Counted from the first letter of the stretch, positions 11,747-23,600 are shown. The stretch: 64,000 bases of DNA from Rehmannia glutinosa (GCA_016081115.2 CM071924.1:88798616-88862615), one strand, 5' to 3'. The notes: generated from the sequence alone by a model not told the origin. Program-made: numbers and translations.

Positions 11747-11992
11747 CTACTACACAAAAATCGACTTACTACACGTGTTTACATCGGTTAATTAAACAAT
11801 CGATGTATAAAAAAGGTGTCATAATTGTAAACATTTTAAAGATATCTACATCAGTTATTTGGATAACCATTAATGTAGAAAATAGGACTTTTCCACTACG
11901 CCTCATTCCACATCAATTTTACAATCGATGTAGAAATTACCTCTTAATCATGTAAAATAGTTTTTTTTTTTTTTTTTTTTTTTTGGTAGTAG
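11747..11992. mobile_element. CACTA-like MITE
   Basis: The ends CTACTACACAAAAATC and (revcomp) CTACTACCAAAAAAAA are flanked by TCA on both sides (11744-11746 and 11993-11995), a 3-bp duplication typical of CACTA elements. Subterminal inverted motifs of the type acatcggttaa / caatcgatgta alternate inside, the expected transposase-binding style repeats. Length 246 bp, non-coding; a 24-bp T run precedes the right end. Confidence 0.8.
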
Positions 11993-12017
11993 TCATGCCT
12001 AATTTGATGATAGTGTG

Positions 12018-13061
12018 TAGGGCTATAAATGAACAAAGTGTTTGACAATAATTCGTGAACAATCTCGGATAGCGTTCGTTAATGTTCATTTATTTAGTTA
12101 TCGAGCACATAATGAACAAATTTTAGGGTCGATTAATAAACGAACAGAGTTTGGACAATTGTATACTCGTTCAATAGTAGGTCGTGAACAAACCCATGCG
12201 GTTTAGTGTTCTATTTATAAAATGTTCACGAACAAGCTTATGTAGCTTAATTTTAAAATTAAAATTTTACATATAAGTTAAATATAAATATTGAAAATAT
12301 ATATAATTCGAATAGTATTTTATAATATAATATATAATTCTATATAATATGAAAAATATTTAAAGTTACAATGTTAAAAATATCATTAACATATAAATTA
12401 AAACCGAATTTGTTCACGAACATCTAATGAACACGAACTCATCAAAGATAAGTTTATCTATTTGTTTGTTTATTGTCCGCGAACAAACTTATTCATGCTC
12501 ACGATTAGGGATGGCAATGGGGCGGGTCGGCCAAGACCCGGCACTCCGCCGTGCCTAGAAGCAGGGGCGTCGATCGACTTCTCGCCCCATTTTTAACTAA
12601 ATTAAAAAAAAAATGAAAAATATATATTTATAAAATATTATTTACAAAATTTATTATAATCAATTTATAAATATTAAATATAATATAAAAATACATAAAA
12701 ATTATATTATAATATATATTATATATGCAAAATATATATTAATATATTTTAAAACTTCTAGGAAGGCGGCGGTGCGTGGCGGAAGTGATACCCGGATCGG
12801 GCGGGATGACCCAAACGGGCGGGCCGGGTACACGCGGGTCGGGTCAAAATTGTCATCCCTATCACGAACATGCAATGAATACAAACGCGTTCATGAATAT
12901 GTTTGTGGACAAATTCAAACACTAAAGAATTTTATCAAACGAATATGAACAAGTTTTTAATATTTGGAGAGACTTGGCTTGAGCTCGCGCTCATATTAAA
13001 TCAAATGAACATTTGGCAAACAGGCTAAAGCTCGTCTCTGCTTGGATCGTTTATAATCCTA
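12018..13061. mobile_element. hAT-like element carrying a nested GGCC-rich element
   Basis: The left end TAGGGCTATAAATGAAC matches the inverted right end (revcomp TAGGATTATAAACGA). ATAGTGTG (12010-12017) and ATCGTGTG (13062-13069) form a 7-of-8 target duplication. The arms are rich in gttcgtgaac motifs. The element at 12506-12861 is inserted in its middle, so the host element is about 690 bp. Confidence 0.75.
12506..12861. mobile_element. Nested GGCC-rich TIR element
   Basis: The termini TAGGGATGGCAAT and (revcomp) TAGGGATGACAAT are a 13-bp TIR with one mismatch. Flanking TCACGA on both sides suggests a target duplication of at least 6 bp. GC-rich arms (gggcgggtcgg) enclose a very AT-rich core. 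It interrupts 12018-13061 and is therefore younger. Confidence 0.8.
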
Positions 13062-13326
13062 ATCGTGTGCGATCATGATTTACATTTTTATGTGAATTAT
13101 GTCCTGCTTGTGTTTTATTTTTATTTCCAAAATGATTATTTTAGATATGAAGCTTGACAAAATAAAATAAGAAATCATTCAATTGGTTACTCTCCTTTGT
13201 AAATCTAGAATCTTACCAATGGTGAGGAATAATAGTTATGATCAATTACCTTTAAACATATATACTATAAGTCCTAATAATATTTTGGGCATGATTTTTT
13301 TTTTTGAAAAAAGAGTGAACGGTTAA

Positions 13327-13707
13327 GTGCTTGTATGGATGTATTTCCAATTTTCGGTTTCTAGTGTTGGAAAATGAATTTTCAAACTTTATTGATTTTC
13401 GTGTGAGAATTGGGAATATGTTTGGTTTGTTGTCTGAATTTTTGTTTGAAAATGAAAATATGTTTGGTTATAGTTTTTCAAATGTATTTTTGACATAGAT
13501 TTGTGTAATTATAGAGTATTTTTACCTAGGTTTGCGTAATTTGAATGAAAAATTGTTTGGTTGTGTTTTCAAAAGATATTTTCCATAAAAAAGTAAAAAC
13601 GGAAATGACTTCATTTCTATCGAAAACTTCGAAACAAACATAAACCCATTTTTCAAATTAGTTGAAAAGTGGAAAAATGGTGTTGGAAAACACAACCATA
13701 CAAGGCC
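13327..13707. mobile_element. Tourist-like (PIF/Harbinger) MITE
   Basis: The ends GTGCTTGTATGG and (revcomp) GGCCTTGTATGG are flanked by TAA on both sides (13324-13326 and 13708-13710). The inverted similarity continues through the ttttccaa motif. At 381 bp and non-coding, with a 3-bp TWA-type duplication, it fits a Tourist-like MITE. Confidence 0.8.
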
Positions 13708-13784
13708 TAAATGATCCAACCAAAATAACCCTCCATTTCAATAGTTAAATTTTATTATACGGCTAAAATGGTAAAAATTAAAAT

Positions 13785-14077
13785 TAGAGCTGATAATGGG
13801 TTTGGCCCAAGCCCATCGACTTTCGGAGATGGGCTAGGTGGGGCCGAGTTGAATTTGGCCGACCCATGAAAATATATAGCTCACCCAACCCATATATAAA
13901 ATTTATATACAAATATAGCCGAGCCATGCCAAAAGTCGGGCTAAGCTCGGCGCATGGGCCAATTGGGTGGACAAAAAAACCCGACTTTTTCGTGTCTAAA
14001 CAATATGGCCTGGCCCAACCCAAACCCCGGTGGTCGGGCTTGGTCAACGGGCCGGCCTGGATTTTTTGCGCGCTCTA
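13785..14077. mobile_element. GGCC-rich hAT-like MITE with a perfect 8-bp target duplication
   Basis: TAGAGCTGATAATGGG at the left and (revcomp) TAGAGCGCGCAAAAAATCC at the right are flanked by ATTAAAAT on both sides (13777-13784 and 14078-14085). Length 293 bp. The interior is full of GGCCCAAGCCC / GGGCCGG motifs that can fold back. This exact duplication is the best evidence that the GGCC-rich repeats of this window transpose as a hAT-like family. Confidence 0.88.
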
Positions 14078-14231
14078 ATTAAAATGTCAAAATTTCATAA
14101 AAAGTATAATGGATCTCACAAAAATATTTGGATATATTAGTTAGTTTTATACTTGTTTCCTTAACAAAATTTAATACAAGATTTTTAATATTTTTTTGTT
14201 ATATTTTGATATATATATATATATATATATA

Positions 14232-16674
14232 GGGGATAATTCAAATGGGACACCCTCCTTATATGAGACGGTGGGGATTCATCTAAACCGTTGATATTTT
14301 CCAATTGAGAGTCCAGATTTAATGACTGAAAATTAGATTAATAATCAATAATTAAAATTACTAGGGGTATAATAGACTATTTAAATCTTAAGATTGTAAC
14401 TGCTAAAATCACGTTCCTACAATTTAGGGGATGATATGCACAAAATCGTGCAACAAAATCCTTCCAAAATCGTGTATATTTAGTTAAATCACTATTTTCT
14501 TTGTATATTTAGTTCGAAAATCCCGTATCTTTATTTTAATATTCTTGTGTAATTTAAAATATTTAATCGTATACATATCAAATTTTATTAAGGTGTATAT
14601 TTAGTTCAAAAATACCGTGTATTTACTTTAATAGTACTATGTAATTTAAATATTTTACTGTATGTATATCAAATTTAACTACAGTGTATGTTTAGTTCAA
14701 AAATATTGTGGCTTTACTCTAATAGTACTGTGTAATTTAAAATGGCTTACTCTATGCATGCCAAATTTAATAGAATTAAATAACCAACCACCAAGTCAAA
14801 CGTTCCTAAATTATAGGAAGTGATAACCACAAAATAATGGCAACAAAATCTTACCAAATTAAACCCAATAGAGCCCAAAACAATGGCGGATAATACCAAA
14901 AATTTCGAACCCATATAGGCAACGCGTTTCCTAAATTGTAGGATGCAATTCAATACATGTGAAATAAATATATATTACGATTAAATTTCGATTTTTATAC
15001 AAGTGAACATGCCCTAACCGCACAAAGATAATATTAAAGTGAATAAAACGGTATTATTTGGAAGGATTAAACACGTTCTTATCGACTTAGTATGTATATC
15101 TTGTATATCATCTTAAATTATTTGAAAGGATTAAACACGTTCTTATTTTTTTGTATAAAATAAATGCACTTCAATACACAGTGAAAAAAATATATAGTAC
15201 AGTGAAATTTCGACATTTATACAATACAACGCTCTTAACCACACAGTAATGTTAAAGTGAATAAACAATATTATTTGGAATACTATACACGCAGTAAAAC
15301 TGCACTAATTATACAATATTCTAATACTAATTACAAAAGAAACCGCACTAATTATACATCATTGTAATACTATGCACGCAAAGAAACCGCACTAATTATA
15401 CAACATTCTAATCTATATACGCAAAGAAACCGCACTAATTATACAACATTCACAAATTCTTAACAACACGATCGCCCTTCTCATTTTCTTAGCCGAGAAT
15501 TTGCTTCCCGCCCCACTACTCCTACCACCAATATTGTCGCTTTTTGTTGTCCTCAGCCATCTTCACCAATCAAAGAATCGCAATTAAGAAGACAAAGAAA
15601 ATATCATCATAATACTGAAAAATTATTCTAACACTATATAAACATTTGATGACAAATACATTAAAATGTATTATACAACTACAATTGAAGTTAAACTATG
15701 TTGAAGACATACAAAAGAAATGTACTGCAGTAAAATATCAAAATTGTATTAAATAACCACTAAAACTCAACTAAGAATACAGTAGAATAATATCCAGAAA
15801 AGTCGAAGTTGAAAATACAAACCCAACCATGAAATTACTAGAAATCGAAATCTTAAAAATCGAAGATAACTAAACCCTATTACAATAAATCCCCAACAAT
15901 CAAAAGATAAAAACCCTAGAAACTACACAAACTACTTCTAAAAATTTCAAGATTTGGGTAAAAATTACATACCAAGAAATTAAACAAAATGTGCGAACTT
16001 AAATGCCCGCCATGATAACCCACCGCCCGGTGTTACACCATCGCCATCGTCTTAATTGCCCAGGTCCAGAAATTAATAAAAAAAAATAAAATTCGAGCAA
16101 GGCAATATCGGACCGTCGCGAAGTCGAACGATGGAGGAGAAGATGGTACGATGGCGGATTTGTTTTTTGCAGGTCTGCGTCACCGTCCTCTTCAACGTCG
16201 TGATGGTCTTCTTCATGGCGGATCTCGCAGTTGAGGATGGCGGTGGCTCCGGCGATTTTGGTGTAACGGACGGTGGTGTCTGTGCGTAATACGCAGCGGC
16301 GGCGAGAAGATGGAGTGTGAGACGGTGAGAAGATGGAGTGTTTGAAGGTGAGAAAAAATGGTGAGAAAAAATGTTTGAAGGAGGAGAAGTGACGTTTTTT
16401 TGTGATTTTTTGGGTTTGATTTGTTAAGATTTGAAGCCCCTTAAACTTGGGAACCGAAAAAGGAAAATTAAAACTTACCTTTTACACTCAAATAAAAAGA
16501 CATTTATCCCTAATTAAAAATCCGAAAATAATATAAATTACCTATTTGACCCCCTAAAAATCCTCGCATTAACTACTTGCCTAAAATAAACGGATTAATC
16601 CGAGCCATACAAAATATCAATCCAATGGCTTGGATAAATCCCAAATCTCAAATAAGGGGGTGTCCCATTTGAAC

Positions 16675-16678
<4 letters not shown>
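14232..16678. mobile_element. (TA)n-embedded TIR element 1, about 2.4 kb
   Basis: The left end (14232: AGGGGATAATTCAAATGGGA) and inverted right end (revcomp ATTGGTTCAAATGGGACACC) share TIRs of about 70 bp, continuing through gggattcatctaaaccgttga / gggatttatccaagccattgg. A (TA)n tract (14210-14231) lies outside the left end and a (CT)n(AT)n tract outside the right. Inside are two types of degenerate repeats: a roughly 110-bp unit around gtgtatatttagttcaaaaat (14590-14760), and shorter units around gcactaattatacaacattc (15290-15450). A GC-rich stretch with gagaagatggagtg motifs lies at 16010-16400. No transposase is seen. Confidence 0.75.
15463..15560 (-). pseudogene. Decayed copy of the short ORF found in TIR element 2
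   Basis: Read from 15560 on the minus strand this begins ATGGCT and, after a shift of frame, encodes NIGGRSSGAGSK. This parallels NIGGTSSGAGEA of the intact copy at 17965-17825. The flanking sequence is similar too, so it is the same captured or ancestral exon in element 1, now frameshifted. Confidence 0.5.

Positions 16679-16745
<67 letters not shown>
16679..16745. repeat. Compound (CT)n(AT)n microsatellite between two TIR elements
   Basis: About 17 CT units run directly into about 15 AT units, separating the right end of element 1 from the left end of element 2. Both elements appear to sit in the same microsatellite. Confidence 0.95.
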
Positions 16746-16748
<3 letters not shown>

Positions 16749-19700
16749 GAAGGTTCAAATGGGACACCACCCCATATATGAGACGGTGGGGATTTATCCA
16801 AGCCATTGAATATTACAATTAAGGGTCCAGATTTAATGGTTAATATTAATATTAAAAATTATTAATTATAAGCAATAAGGGCATAATAGACAATTTGAGA
16901 AAATAACAAATCAATGAAAGAACCGTTCTAATTTATAGGAATAGATAAGGAGAAAATAATGGATTTACAATCTTTCCAAATCACAACCAATATCCCCCAA
17001 AATAATGGATTTACAATCTTTCGTTAGTATGTTATCACCGCTCATTACAATTTATTTTTTATTATTATTTTTATTGTACGAAATAAGCGCATTCAATACA
17101 CATTAAACATGTATATATAGTACAAATGGTGAAATATGACAATTACACCGAAACGCTTATTAACCACACGGTGAACCAAATCACCAATGTACATCGTGTT
17201 ACGTTAAAATCGAAAAAATGTATATTCAAGTATACACACATTTCTGCTTTGATTTTGCAAGAATATATACATGGTCATTCCCACCCTCTCCAAAAAAAAA
17301 TCGGAAAATATCCTTTTTCCTCGAAAAAATGCAAGAAACCGCACAAATATACAACATTTTAATAATAATTATGCGGTAAAATACACGATTTTTACTCGAT
17401 TGTAATACTAATTATGCAGTAAAAATACACGAATTATATAGCTTTCTAATTCTAATTATACAGCCTTCGATAAATATGGGCGCATGTTAACAAACATTAA
17501 ACCACACACAACACGCATCAAAGATCCTAACAACATGTACACATTAAAAACTGCATTAATTAAACATTCCAACAAAACGATACTCAGTTAGACTCCAAAA
17601 TAACCAACCGCAAAATTATATAGTAAAAATACACTAATTCTACAGTAAAAAAACACTAATTATACAGCATTCTAATACATTCCACCAAAACGACATTCAG
17701 TTTTTAATTTACAGTAAAAATACACTAATTATACAGCATTCTAATACTAATTATACAACATGTTTTTGTTCATCCATAAAGGAGGCCATAGCTTCAACCA
17801 AAACCTTGGGTGTGGTCCTAGTAGTCAACATGGGAACAAATCCTTAATACTCGTCTTCACAACCCGATTGCTCCTTTTCTTTTCTTCTTGGTGAGCATTT
17901 GCTTCCCCCGCCCCACTACTAGTACCACCAATGTTAACTTGCGTTTTTTGTTGGCCTCTAGCCATACTCACGAATTAGCACCTACAATTAAGAAGACAAA
18001 AGAAATAATCATTATTCCAATTCAACATAAATGCAATGACAATCTATGCGCAAAGAAAATGTTCTACAACAACAAAAATGCACTACACTAAACAATGCTC
18101 GCACCAAAAACAACCTAATTGTATAAATAAAACACTAAAATGTACTTGATTACAAGTATAATAATATCTCATATTTATGATCACATTTATAAACTGCGCA
18201 AAAGCAGTGCGATTACACAAGACACGCATCTTTGCAAAAATGTATTACTCAAACACTAAAAATGTATTAAGTAACCACTAAAAATAATTAAGAATACAAC
18301 AGGTTATCATTTACCAAAAGTACCCATAAAGTTCAATAGGTAACAAAGAAGCACGATGAACAAAACCAGAGATAAAAAAACCTAGAAATTAAAAACACAA
18401 TCCCAACAACTACGCCAAAACAACATAATTGTATAAATAAAATACTAAAATGTACTTAAGATTACAACATAATAATATCTCATGTTTCGATCACATTTAT
18501 AAACTCGCACGAAGAGAGTGCATTTACAAAAGGGCATCTTTGCAAAAATGCATTACTCATACACTAAAAATGTATTAATTGACCACTAAAAATTAATTAA
18601 GAATACAAATGATTTTCATTTACTTAATTTAACCGACTAAAAATGTATTAAACAAATTCAAGGATGTTGTGACTGTGTGTGCTTACCAATAATAAATGCA
18701 ACCATAAGAGATATAGATAAGGGGATTTTCCCTAAAGGTTTCTCATTGGACAGACAAGTCCCAACATCCCCTTGGCAAACAAGGTTTGCTTTATTACTTC
18801 ATTCAGGATTGTGGCCCCTTTATTTTCTGAATGTGTATCATATGGTGATAAATGTTAATTTTTCTTGTTAATTAGAAGTAGAGTATGAAACTACCGACCC
18901 ATATTAGTTATCATATCTCATTGCCATATGTCCACAATCCACTAATCCCTACTGTTTGAAGTCTTTGCATTTTCAATGCCACTTATACACTAAAAGCGTA
19001 TTAATTAACCACTAAAAATCAATTAACAATACAACAGACTTTCATTTACTTAATTTAACTGACTAAAATAGCATCATGTCTCTTTCATTCATTAATCTCG
19101 AAACGTTGATAAACAGGGGAACTTTCATAATCTTTTCGTGGTCAATACCCATAAACATTCACATATAGAAATATCAACTTTTTATATCATTCATCAATCT
19201 CCAACTTCATCTAATAAGCATATTCTATTAGAATCTGAAAATAATTAATATGCAACCAATCAATAAAAAACCCTAGAAATTGAAAAAATAGTCCCAACGA
19301 TGAAAATACTAGAATTTAAAACAAAAATTCAGTTCAAAATTAGCATTTTTTAATTTCCCCATAAAATAAAAATATAGAACCCTAGAAACTACACACACTA
19401 ATTCTAAAAACATTTTCAAGATTTAAGTAAAAATTACAAATACAAGAAATTAAACAAATATGTACCAAACTTACCGTCGGTCGAAAGGAGGAGAAGGGCC
19501 GACACAGAGGTGGTGCGTCGCGGGTGAAAAGCGAGTGAGTTTCCTCCACTTGCCGGACGGTCGCGGTTGAGCCAAGACACGATGAGAGAGACGATAGAAT
19601 CTGTGGATGCTCGAGGCCGTCGGTAACTTTGAGTGATTGAGGCGGACGACCGTTGTTGACGCACGATGGAAAAAAAGGGAGTGATTGAGGAGGCGATTGT

Positions 19701-20092
19701 TGTTGACTTACGATGGAAAAAAAAAGAGATTTTGAAAGGAGAAGAAAATGGTTGACGAGAGAGAAAAAGAGTGTTTGAGAGGATATGGAGTGTTTGAGGA
19801 GAGATGATGTGAAGAGACGTGCATATCAGAGAGAGAATACACAGAGATACGATGTTTGAACTCCCCAAAAATAGCGAATTAATAAAGGAATAAATCAATT
19901 ACCTTTTACAAAATTACTAAACACCCCCTTACTTAATATTTGAAAATTACCACTTTGACCTTTTTTAATTGAATCAGTTAAAAACCATCCTAAAATAAAG
20001 GGAATGATCTTAGCCATACAAAATATTAATCCAATGGCTTGGATAAATCCCCACCGTCTCAAATAAGGTGGGGTGTCCCATTTGAACCAAAT

Positions 20093-20093
<1 letters not shown>
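16746..20093. mobile_element. (TA)n-embedded TIR element 2, about 3.3 kb
   Basis: The left end GGGGAAGGTTCAAATGGGA and inverted right end (revcomp GGATTTGGTTCAAATGGGA) share about 80 bp, including gagacggtggggatttatcc and aagccatt. (TA)n tracts flank both sides. The interior repeats aaaatacactaattatacagcattctaat-type motifs (17340-17760) and a roughly 500-bp block twice (about 18050-18360 and 18420-18660). A GC-rich gatggaaaa / gtgtttgagga region lies near the right end, as in element 1. It carries the short ORF at 17965-17825. Confidence 0.75.
17825..17965 (-). CDS. Conserved 46-residue ORF inside TIR element 2, unknown function
   Basis: The ORF starts MARGQQKTQVNIGG, continues TSSGAGEANAHQEEKKRSNR and ends KTSIKDLFPC before TGA. 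I recognise no domain. Immediately upstream on the minus strand lies a pyrimidine-rich stretch ending ttaattgtag, which looks like a splice acceptor, so this may be one exon of a captured gene or of a lost transposase. A decayed copy sits at the equivalent place in element 1 (15560-15463), so it predates the split of the two copies. Length and charge (Lys/Arg/Glu-rich centre) give no function. Confidence 0.4.
   Translation of the reverse strand: MARGQQKTQVNIGGTSSGAGEANAHQEEKKRSNRVVKTSIKDLFPC

Positions 20094-20130
<37 letters not shown>
20094..20130. repeat. (TA)n microsatellite
   Basis: A pure TA tract joining the right end of TIR element 2 to the left end of the fold-back element. Confidence 0.95.
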
Positions 20131-20132
<2 letters not shown>

Positions 20133-20850
20133 GGCAAAAACTTGCGTGAGACGGTCTCACGGATTTAGATCCGTGAGACGGAGCCCTTAACAAAGTTTTA
20201 AATGTTTTTTTTTAGATTTTATTTTTCTTAGGGTTTATATTTATTTTTTTAAGGTTTATTTTGTTTCTTGGGTTTATTTTTAATTGATTTGGGTTTTTAG
20301 GATTTTTAGTTTTTTTAGGGTTTATTTTTTATTTTTTGGGTTTATTTTTGTTTTTCGGGTTTATTCTTCATGGTTCATGTTTTTAGGGTTTATTTTTGTT
20401 TCTTCATAATTCATTATTATTTTTAAATTTATTTTCATGGTTCATGTTCTTAAGACGGAGCCCTTAGGAGGTCCGTCCCACGGATTTAGATTCATGAGAC
20501 GGTCTCACGGATCTAAATGCGTGAGACGGACCTCCTATAAGGGCTGGCTCCGTCTTGAGAACATGAACCATGAAAATAAATTTAAAAATAATAATGAACC
20601 ATGAAGAAACAAAAATAAACCCTAAAAACATGAATCATGAAGAATAAACCCGAAAAACAAAAATAAACCCAAAAATAAAAAAAATAAACCCTAAAAAAAA
20701 CTAAAAATCCTAAAAACCCAAATCAATTAAAAATAAACCCAAGAAACAAAATAAACCCTAAAAAACAAATATAAATCCTAAGAAAAATAAAATCAAAAAA
20801 AACCTTTAAAACTTTTTCAGAAGCTTCCGTCTCACGCAAGTTTTTACCAT
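20131..20850. mobile_element. Fold-back element, near-perfect 720-bp inverted repeat
   Basis: The left arm starts ATGGCAAAAACTTGCGTGAG and the right arm, read in reverse, ATGGTAAAAACTTGCGTGAG. The two arms pair almost throughout about 350 bp each: gggtttatttt motifs on the left match aaaataaaccc motifs on the right in the same order, with only scattered differences. The centre (about 20455-20545) repeats the terminal motif gagacggtctcacggat. (TA)n lies at the left and atataat at the right. It is non-coding; a transcript would form one long hairpin. Confidence 0.92.
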
Positions 20851-21712
20851 ATATAATATGACGTTTAGATTAAACAAAAAAGTATTATCAAGATAAATGT
20901 GAAAACAGTTAGTTAGAACAGTTGGGACGTTGTGGTTCCCGCCACTTGTCAACATAAATCTGGAAAATATCTGCATCAGTCATTTTCTCTTGACCAAAAT
21001 CCCTTTTATCTTCTTATTATTAGGCATCCCATTATTTTTGAATTCATCCAAATTTTTTTGACAACGACAGATTCATCCTATGTGGCCGTTTGTCAGAAAA
21101 TCTTCTATTAATTTCTTATTATAATAATATTTATAAATTCATATGGGCCCAACAGAAATTTTCAATGCAGCACACTCCCCTTGCATAAATAATTTTATTA
21201 TTACTTGCATAAAAATAAGCATAAATAAAAGAGAAAATTTTACTTCCTAATGATGCATTGATCATTAATTGAACTTCATATTCATATATTTAATTAACTT
21301 TCGAGAATTTTTGGGCCGCAATTAATCTAAGGATGTGAGAGCTCAAAAATTTAATTAGAATTTATTTGAGTTGTTCTTTCAATCACCATGATGTAATTTC
21401 TTCTTCTTTTAAAGCGAGGCTATAAATTATACAAAAACAATTTGAGCGCGAATTTTACCCAAAAAAAATGGAAAAAAAGAAAAATTCACATCCAAGCACT
21501 GCCAAAGGTTTTGACATTTGAAGGTAGAACATTGCAATGATAGCTCATTAAATATTTGGATGAAAGTAATGTACTAGGTAAATTATGATACATAGCTTCA
21601 ACTATTTGTCATTGACAAAAGGGAGCATGAACCATAACATTATGACATAATTTAATGATTTGGTATTTGAACTCTAATATTTTAACAATTTCCGCCTAAC
21701 CCGCAGGCGCTA
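20851..21712. other. Anonymous AT-rich intergenic DNA
   Basis: No recognisable gene, TIR pair or LTR. Confidence 0.5.
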
Positions 21713-21955
21713 GTAGAGCGGCAAAAAAATTGCTGTTAGTAGGCCACTCGAGTTTTAGTCGGATGAGCAACGATTTTCCAAGCCCGGAAAAGTTCGGGCC
21801 TACTTGACCCGGTCCACTCGTCCTGACCTTTGGCCCAACCCGACAATATTCATGTACAAAATATTTTTCGGGCTGGATTGGGCCATGCGTTTTCGTGGCC
21901 CGAACCTAACCTGACCCAAATTTCCGAAAATGGCCTCATCCATTGCCAACTCTAG
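21713..21955. repeat. GGCC-rich hAT-like element, degraded
   Basis: The right end reads (revcomp) TAGAGTTGGCAATGGATGAGGCC and the left TAGAGCGGCAAAAAAATTGC. The interior has cgggcctacttgacccgg and gggccatgcg. It is the same family as 13785-14077, but no target duplication survives. Confidence 0.5.
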
Positions 21956-22134
21956 ATGCCCCTTGTCCGTCTACTTTTTTTTTTGGTTTTAATAAGATTT
22001 CGACTATCTATACTCTGCTAATCCCGTTCAGGCTCCGCCTTGGCGCTAGACCAAGTTTGTCGAGTCTAACAGTCAAGACTTTGAATTTTTTGAATTTAAT
22101 ATTATTGGACGTGTGTATTTATTTTCTTTAATGT

Positions 22135-22463
22135 TGTTGGGGGCAAAAACGATATTTAATAATTAATATATAATTCGATATACATTGAAATATTGGTAAT
22201 TTTCCAATGAGCTATTAATTGAATAACCCGGCCCAAAGGAGTTCGAGACTGGCCCACAAATCAATTTCTTCTACACGATCCACAAGACCCATCACCTATG
22301 TATAAAAAGGTCTCTCCTCTTTATTTGTAAGTTATATGACTCATAACTACTCTTACCCATTAATTTAGTATTCATTTTATGTCTTAATTTCTCTCTCGAT
22401 CACTGTGCTGACTTGAGCGTCAGATGGACATCCTTAAGACAACCTCAGGACCCGTCTAACATT
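22135..22463 (+). repeat. LTR-like fragment (putative solo LTR)
   Basis: It runs TGTTGGGGGCAAAAAC to GACCCGTCTAACA (TG...CA). It contains GTATAAAAAGG (about 22300), a probable TATA box, then tttatttgtaagttatatgac and gtgctgacttgagcgtcag, a typical R/U5 arrangement. It is similar in plan to 9465-9715. No 5-bp duplication is evident. Confidence 0.5.
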
Positions 22464-22940
22464 TGCGTGTGTGCATGCAAGTTCCTAATTGAATAATTTC
22501 TAGCTTCCGGATAAGAAGACTTGTAAGACTTCCCCCCTTGGAAAGAAAAATATTTTGACTTTCATCGAATTATTGACTTAGACTTTAGAGTAATGTACCC
22601 TAAAAACAACATCAAATGTAAATTACTTATCAATTGAAATTCAGATTGTTTATGGCTGAGCGTTTCAAATAACAACCCTCACCATAAAAATAATAAATTG
22701 ATTTATGATGAAAAACAGTTTATGCTGTATGTTCTTAATTCGACAGAAAAAAATCATATAATGTTATTTTTGAATTAGTTAATTAATTATAAGATGAAAC
22801 GTGTTGATGGACACATGCATGGAATATATATTATATATATGGTGCATGAATCTTGGTAAATTATTATGGACCCTATTCTTCTAATAAATAATTCACTAAA
22901 TTAACTTTATCGACTAGTTGAGATTATATCACTATCATCA
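22464..22940. other. Anonymous AT-rich intergenic DNA
   Basis: No recognisable feature apart from a short ATATATTATATATAT run near 22826. Confidence 0.5.
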
Positions 22941-23222
22941 TTTTTTTTTTTGATAACTCAAGTTAAGCGCTTACGCCCGACTACGCCTCGGACAACACTC
23001 CGGCTCCTCATTCTTGCCGCCAAGGTAAAACCGCGGATGTGCACGCAGACGCATGGCGGTGTTCGACGAGGTCACGACGTACAACTTGAGATCCTCAGGT
23101 AAAGAGAACAAATTATGTTCGACCCACCAATCTACTAATAACGATCTCTCCCGAATCGAACCCACACGGATCTTTATTCAAGATGAGTTCCCACCAAATC
23201 TTCACCAGATGTGCCAAGTTAT
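22941..23222 (-). mobile_element. Putative SINE, minus strand
   Basis: Read on the minus strand it starts ttggcacatctggtgaagat (A-box-like, about 23222-23200), carries a B-box-like gggttcgattcggg (about 23164-23151) and ends in a poly(A) tail (the T run at 22942-22952). Target duplications were not found, and the body also resembles widespread plant repeats of unclear origin. Confidence 0.5.
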
Positions 23223-23504
23223 GCATTAAAGGGGAAAAAAAAGTAAAAGCAAACAATTGAAAATGCCAATTTCTTTGTATTAACGTGTTTATCAACATTA
23301 AATCTCTATAAATTAATAATTTGGAACTGTTAATATTTATTAATTTAGCGATTAAATTAGCGAATTATTAATTTTGCTTGCTATCCTCAAGTCGGGACCG
23401 ACCAAAAATATTATTTAAACGAGATTATTAATTAATTGAATATTAAATTATCAAGGTTATGTTGTACTAACCAATGTATTAATGTGTTAAATATAAGGAG
23501 TAGA

Positions 23505-23600
23505 CATTACAAGAAAATTCCGAGTTAACGGCGTAAACAATCCACATAAATGATCTTGTCACTAAATTTTACATTTACCTACAAAATAAAAATAAAAATA
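23505..23600. repeat. Truncated CACTA-like MITE terminus
   Basis: It starts CATTACAAGAAAATTCC and continues tttacctacaaaataaaa, like the left end of 34074-34356. The right terminus is not found. Confidence 0.5.

Noticed and set aside
16595..16801. Frame encoding repeated RE and YI dipeptides
   Set aside because: It is simply the translation of the (CT)n(AT)n microsatellite.
15240..17760. Regularly spaced short repeats that superficially suggest a CRISPR array
   Set aside because: Units are degenerate, spacing is irregular, no cas genes, and this is plant DNA; they are internal satellite-like repeats of TIR elements.
19434..19898. 154-residue minus-strand open frame at the end of TIR element 2
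   Set aside because: No recognisable domain; it covers the subterminal repeat region and TIR. It could belong to a lost gene, but nothing supports it beyond length.
22971..23298. Short minus-strand open frames in the poly(T)-headed repeat
   Set aside because: They cover the SINE-like body with its B box; no protein signature.
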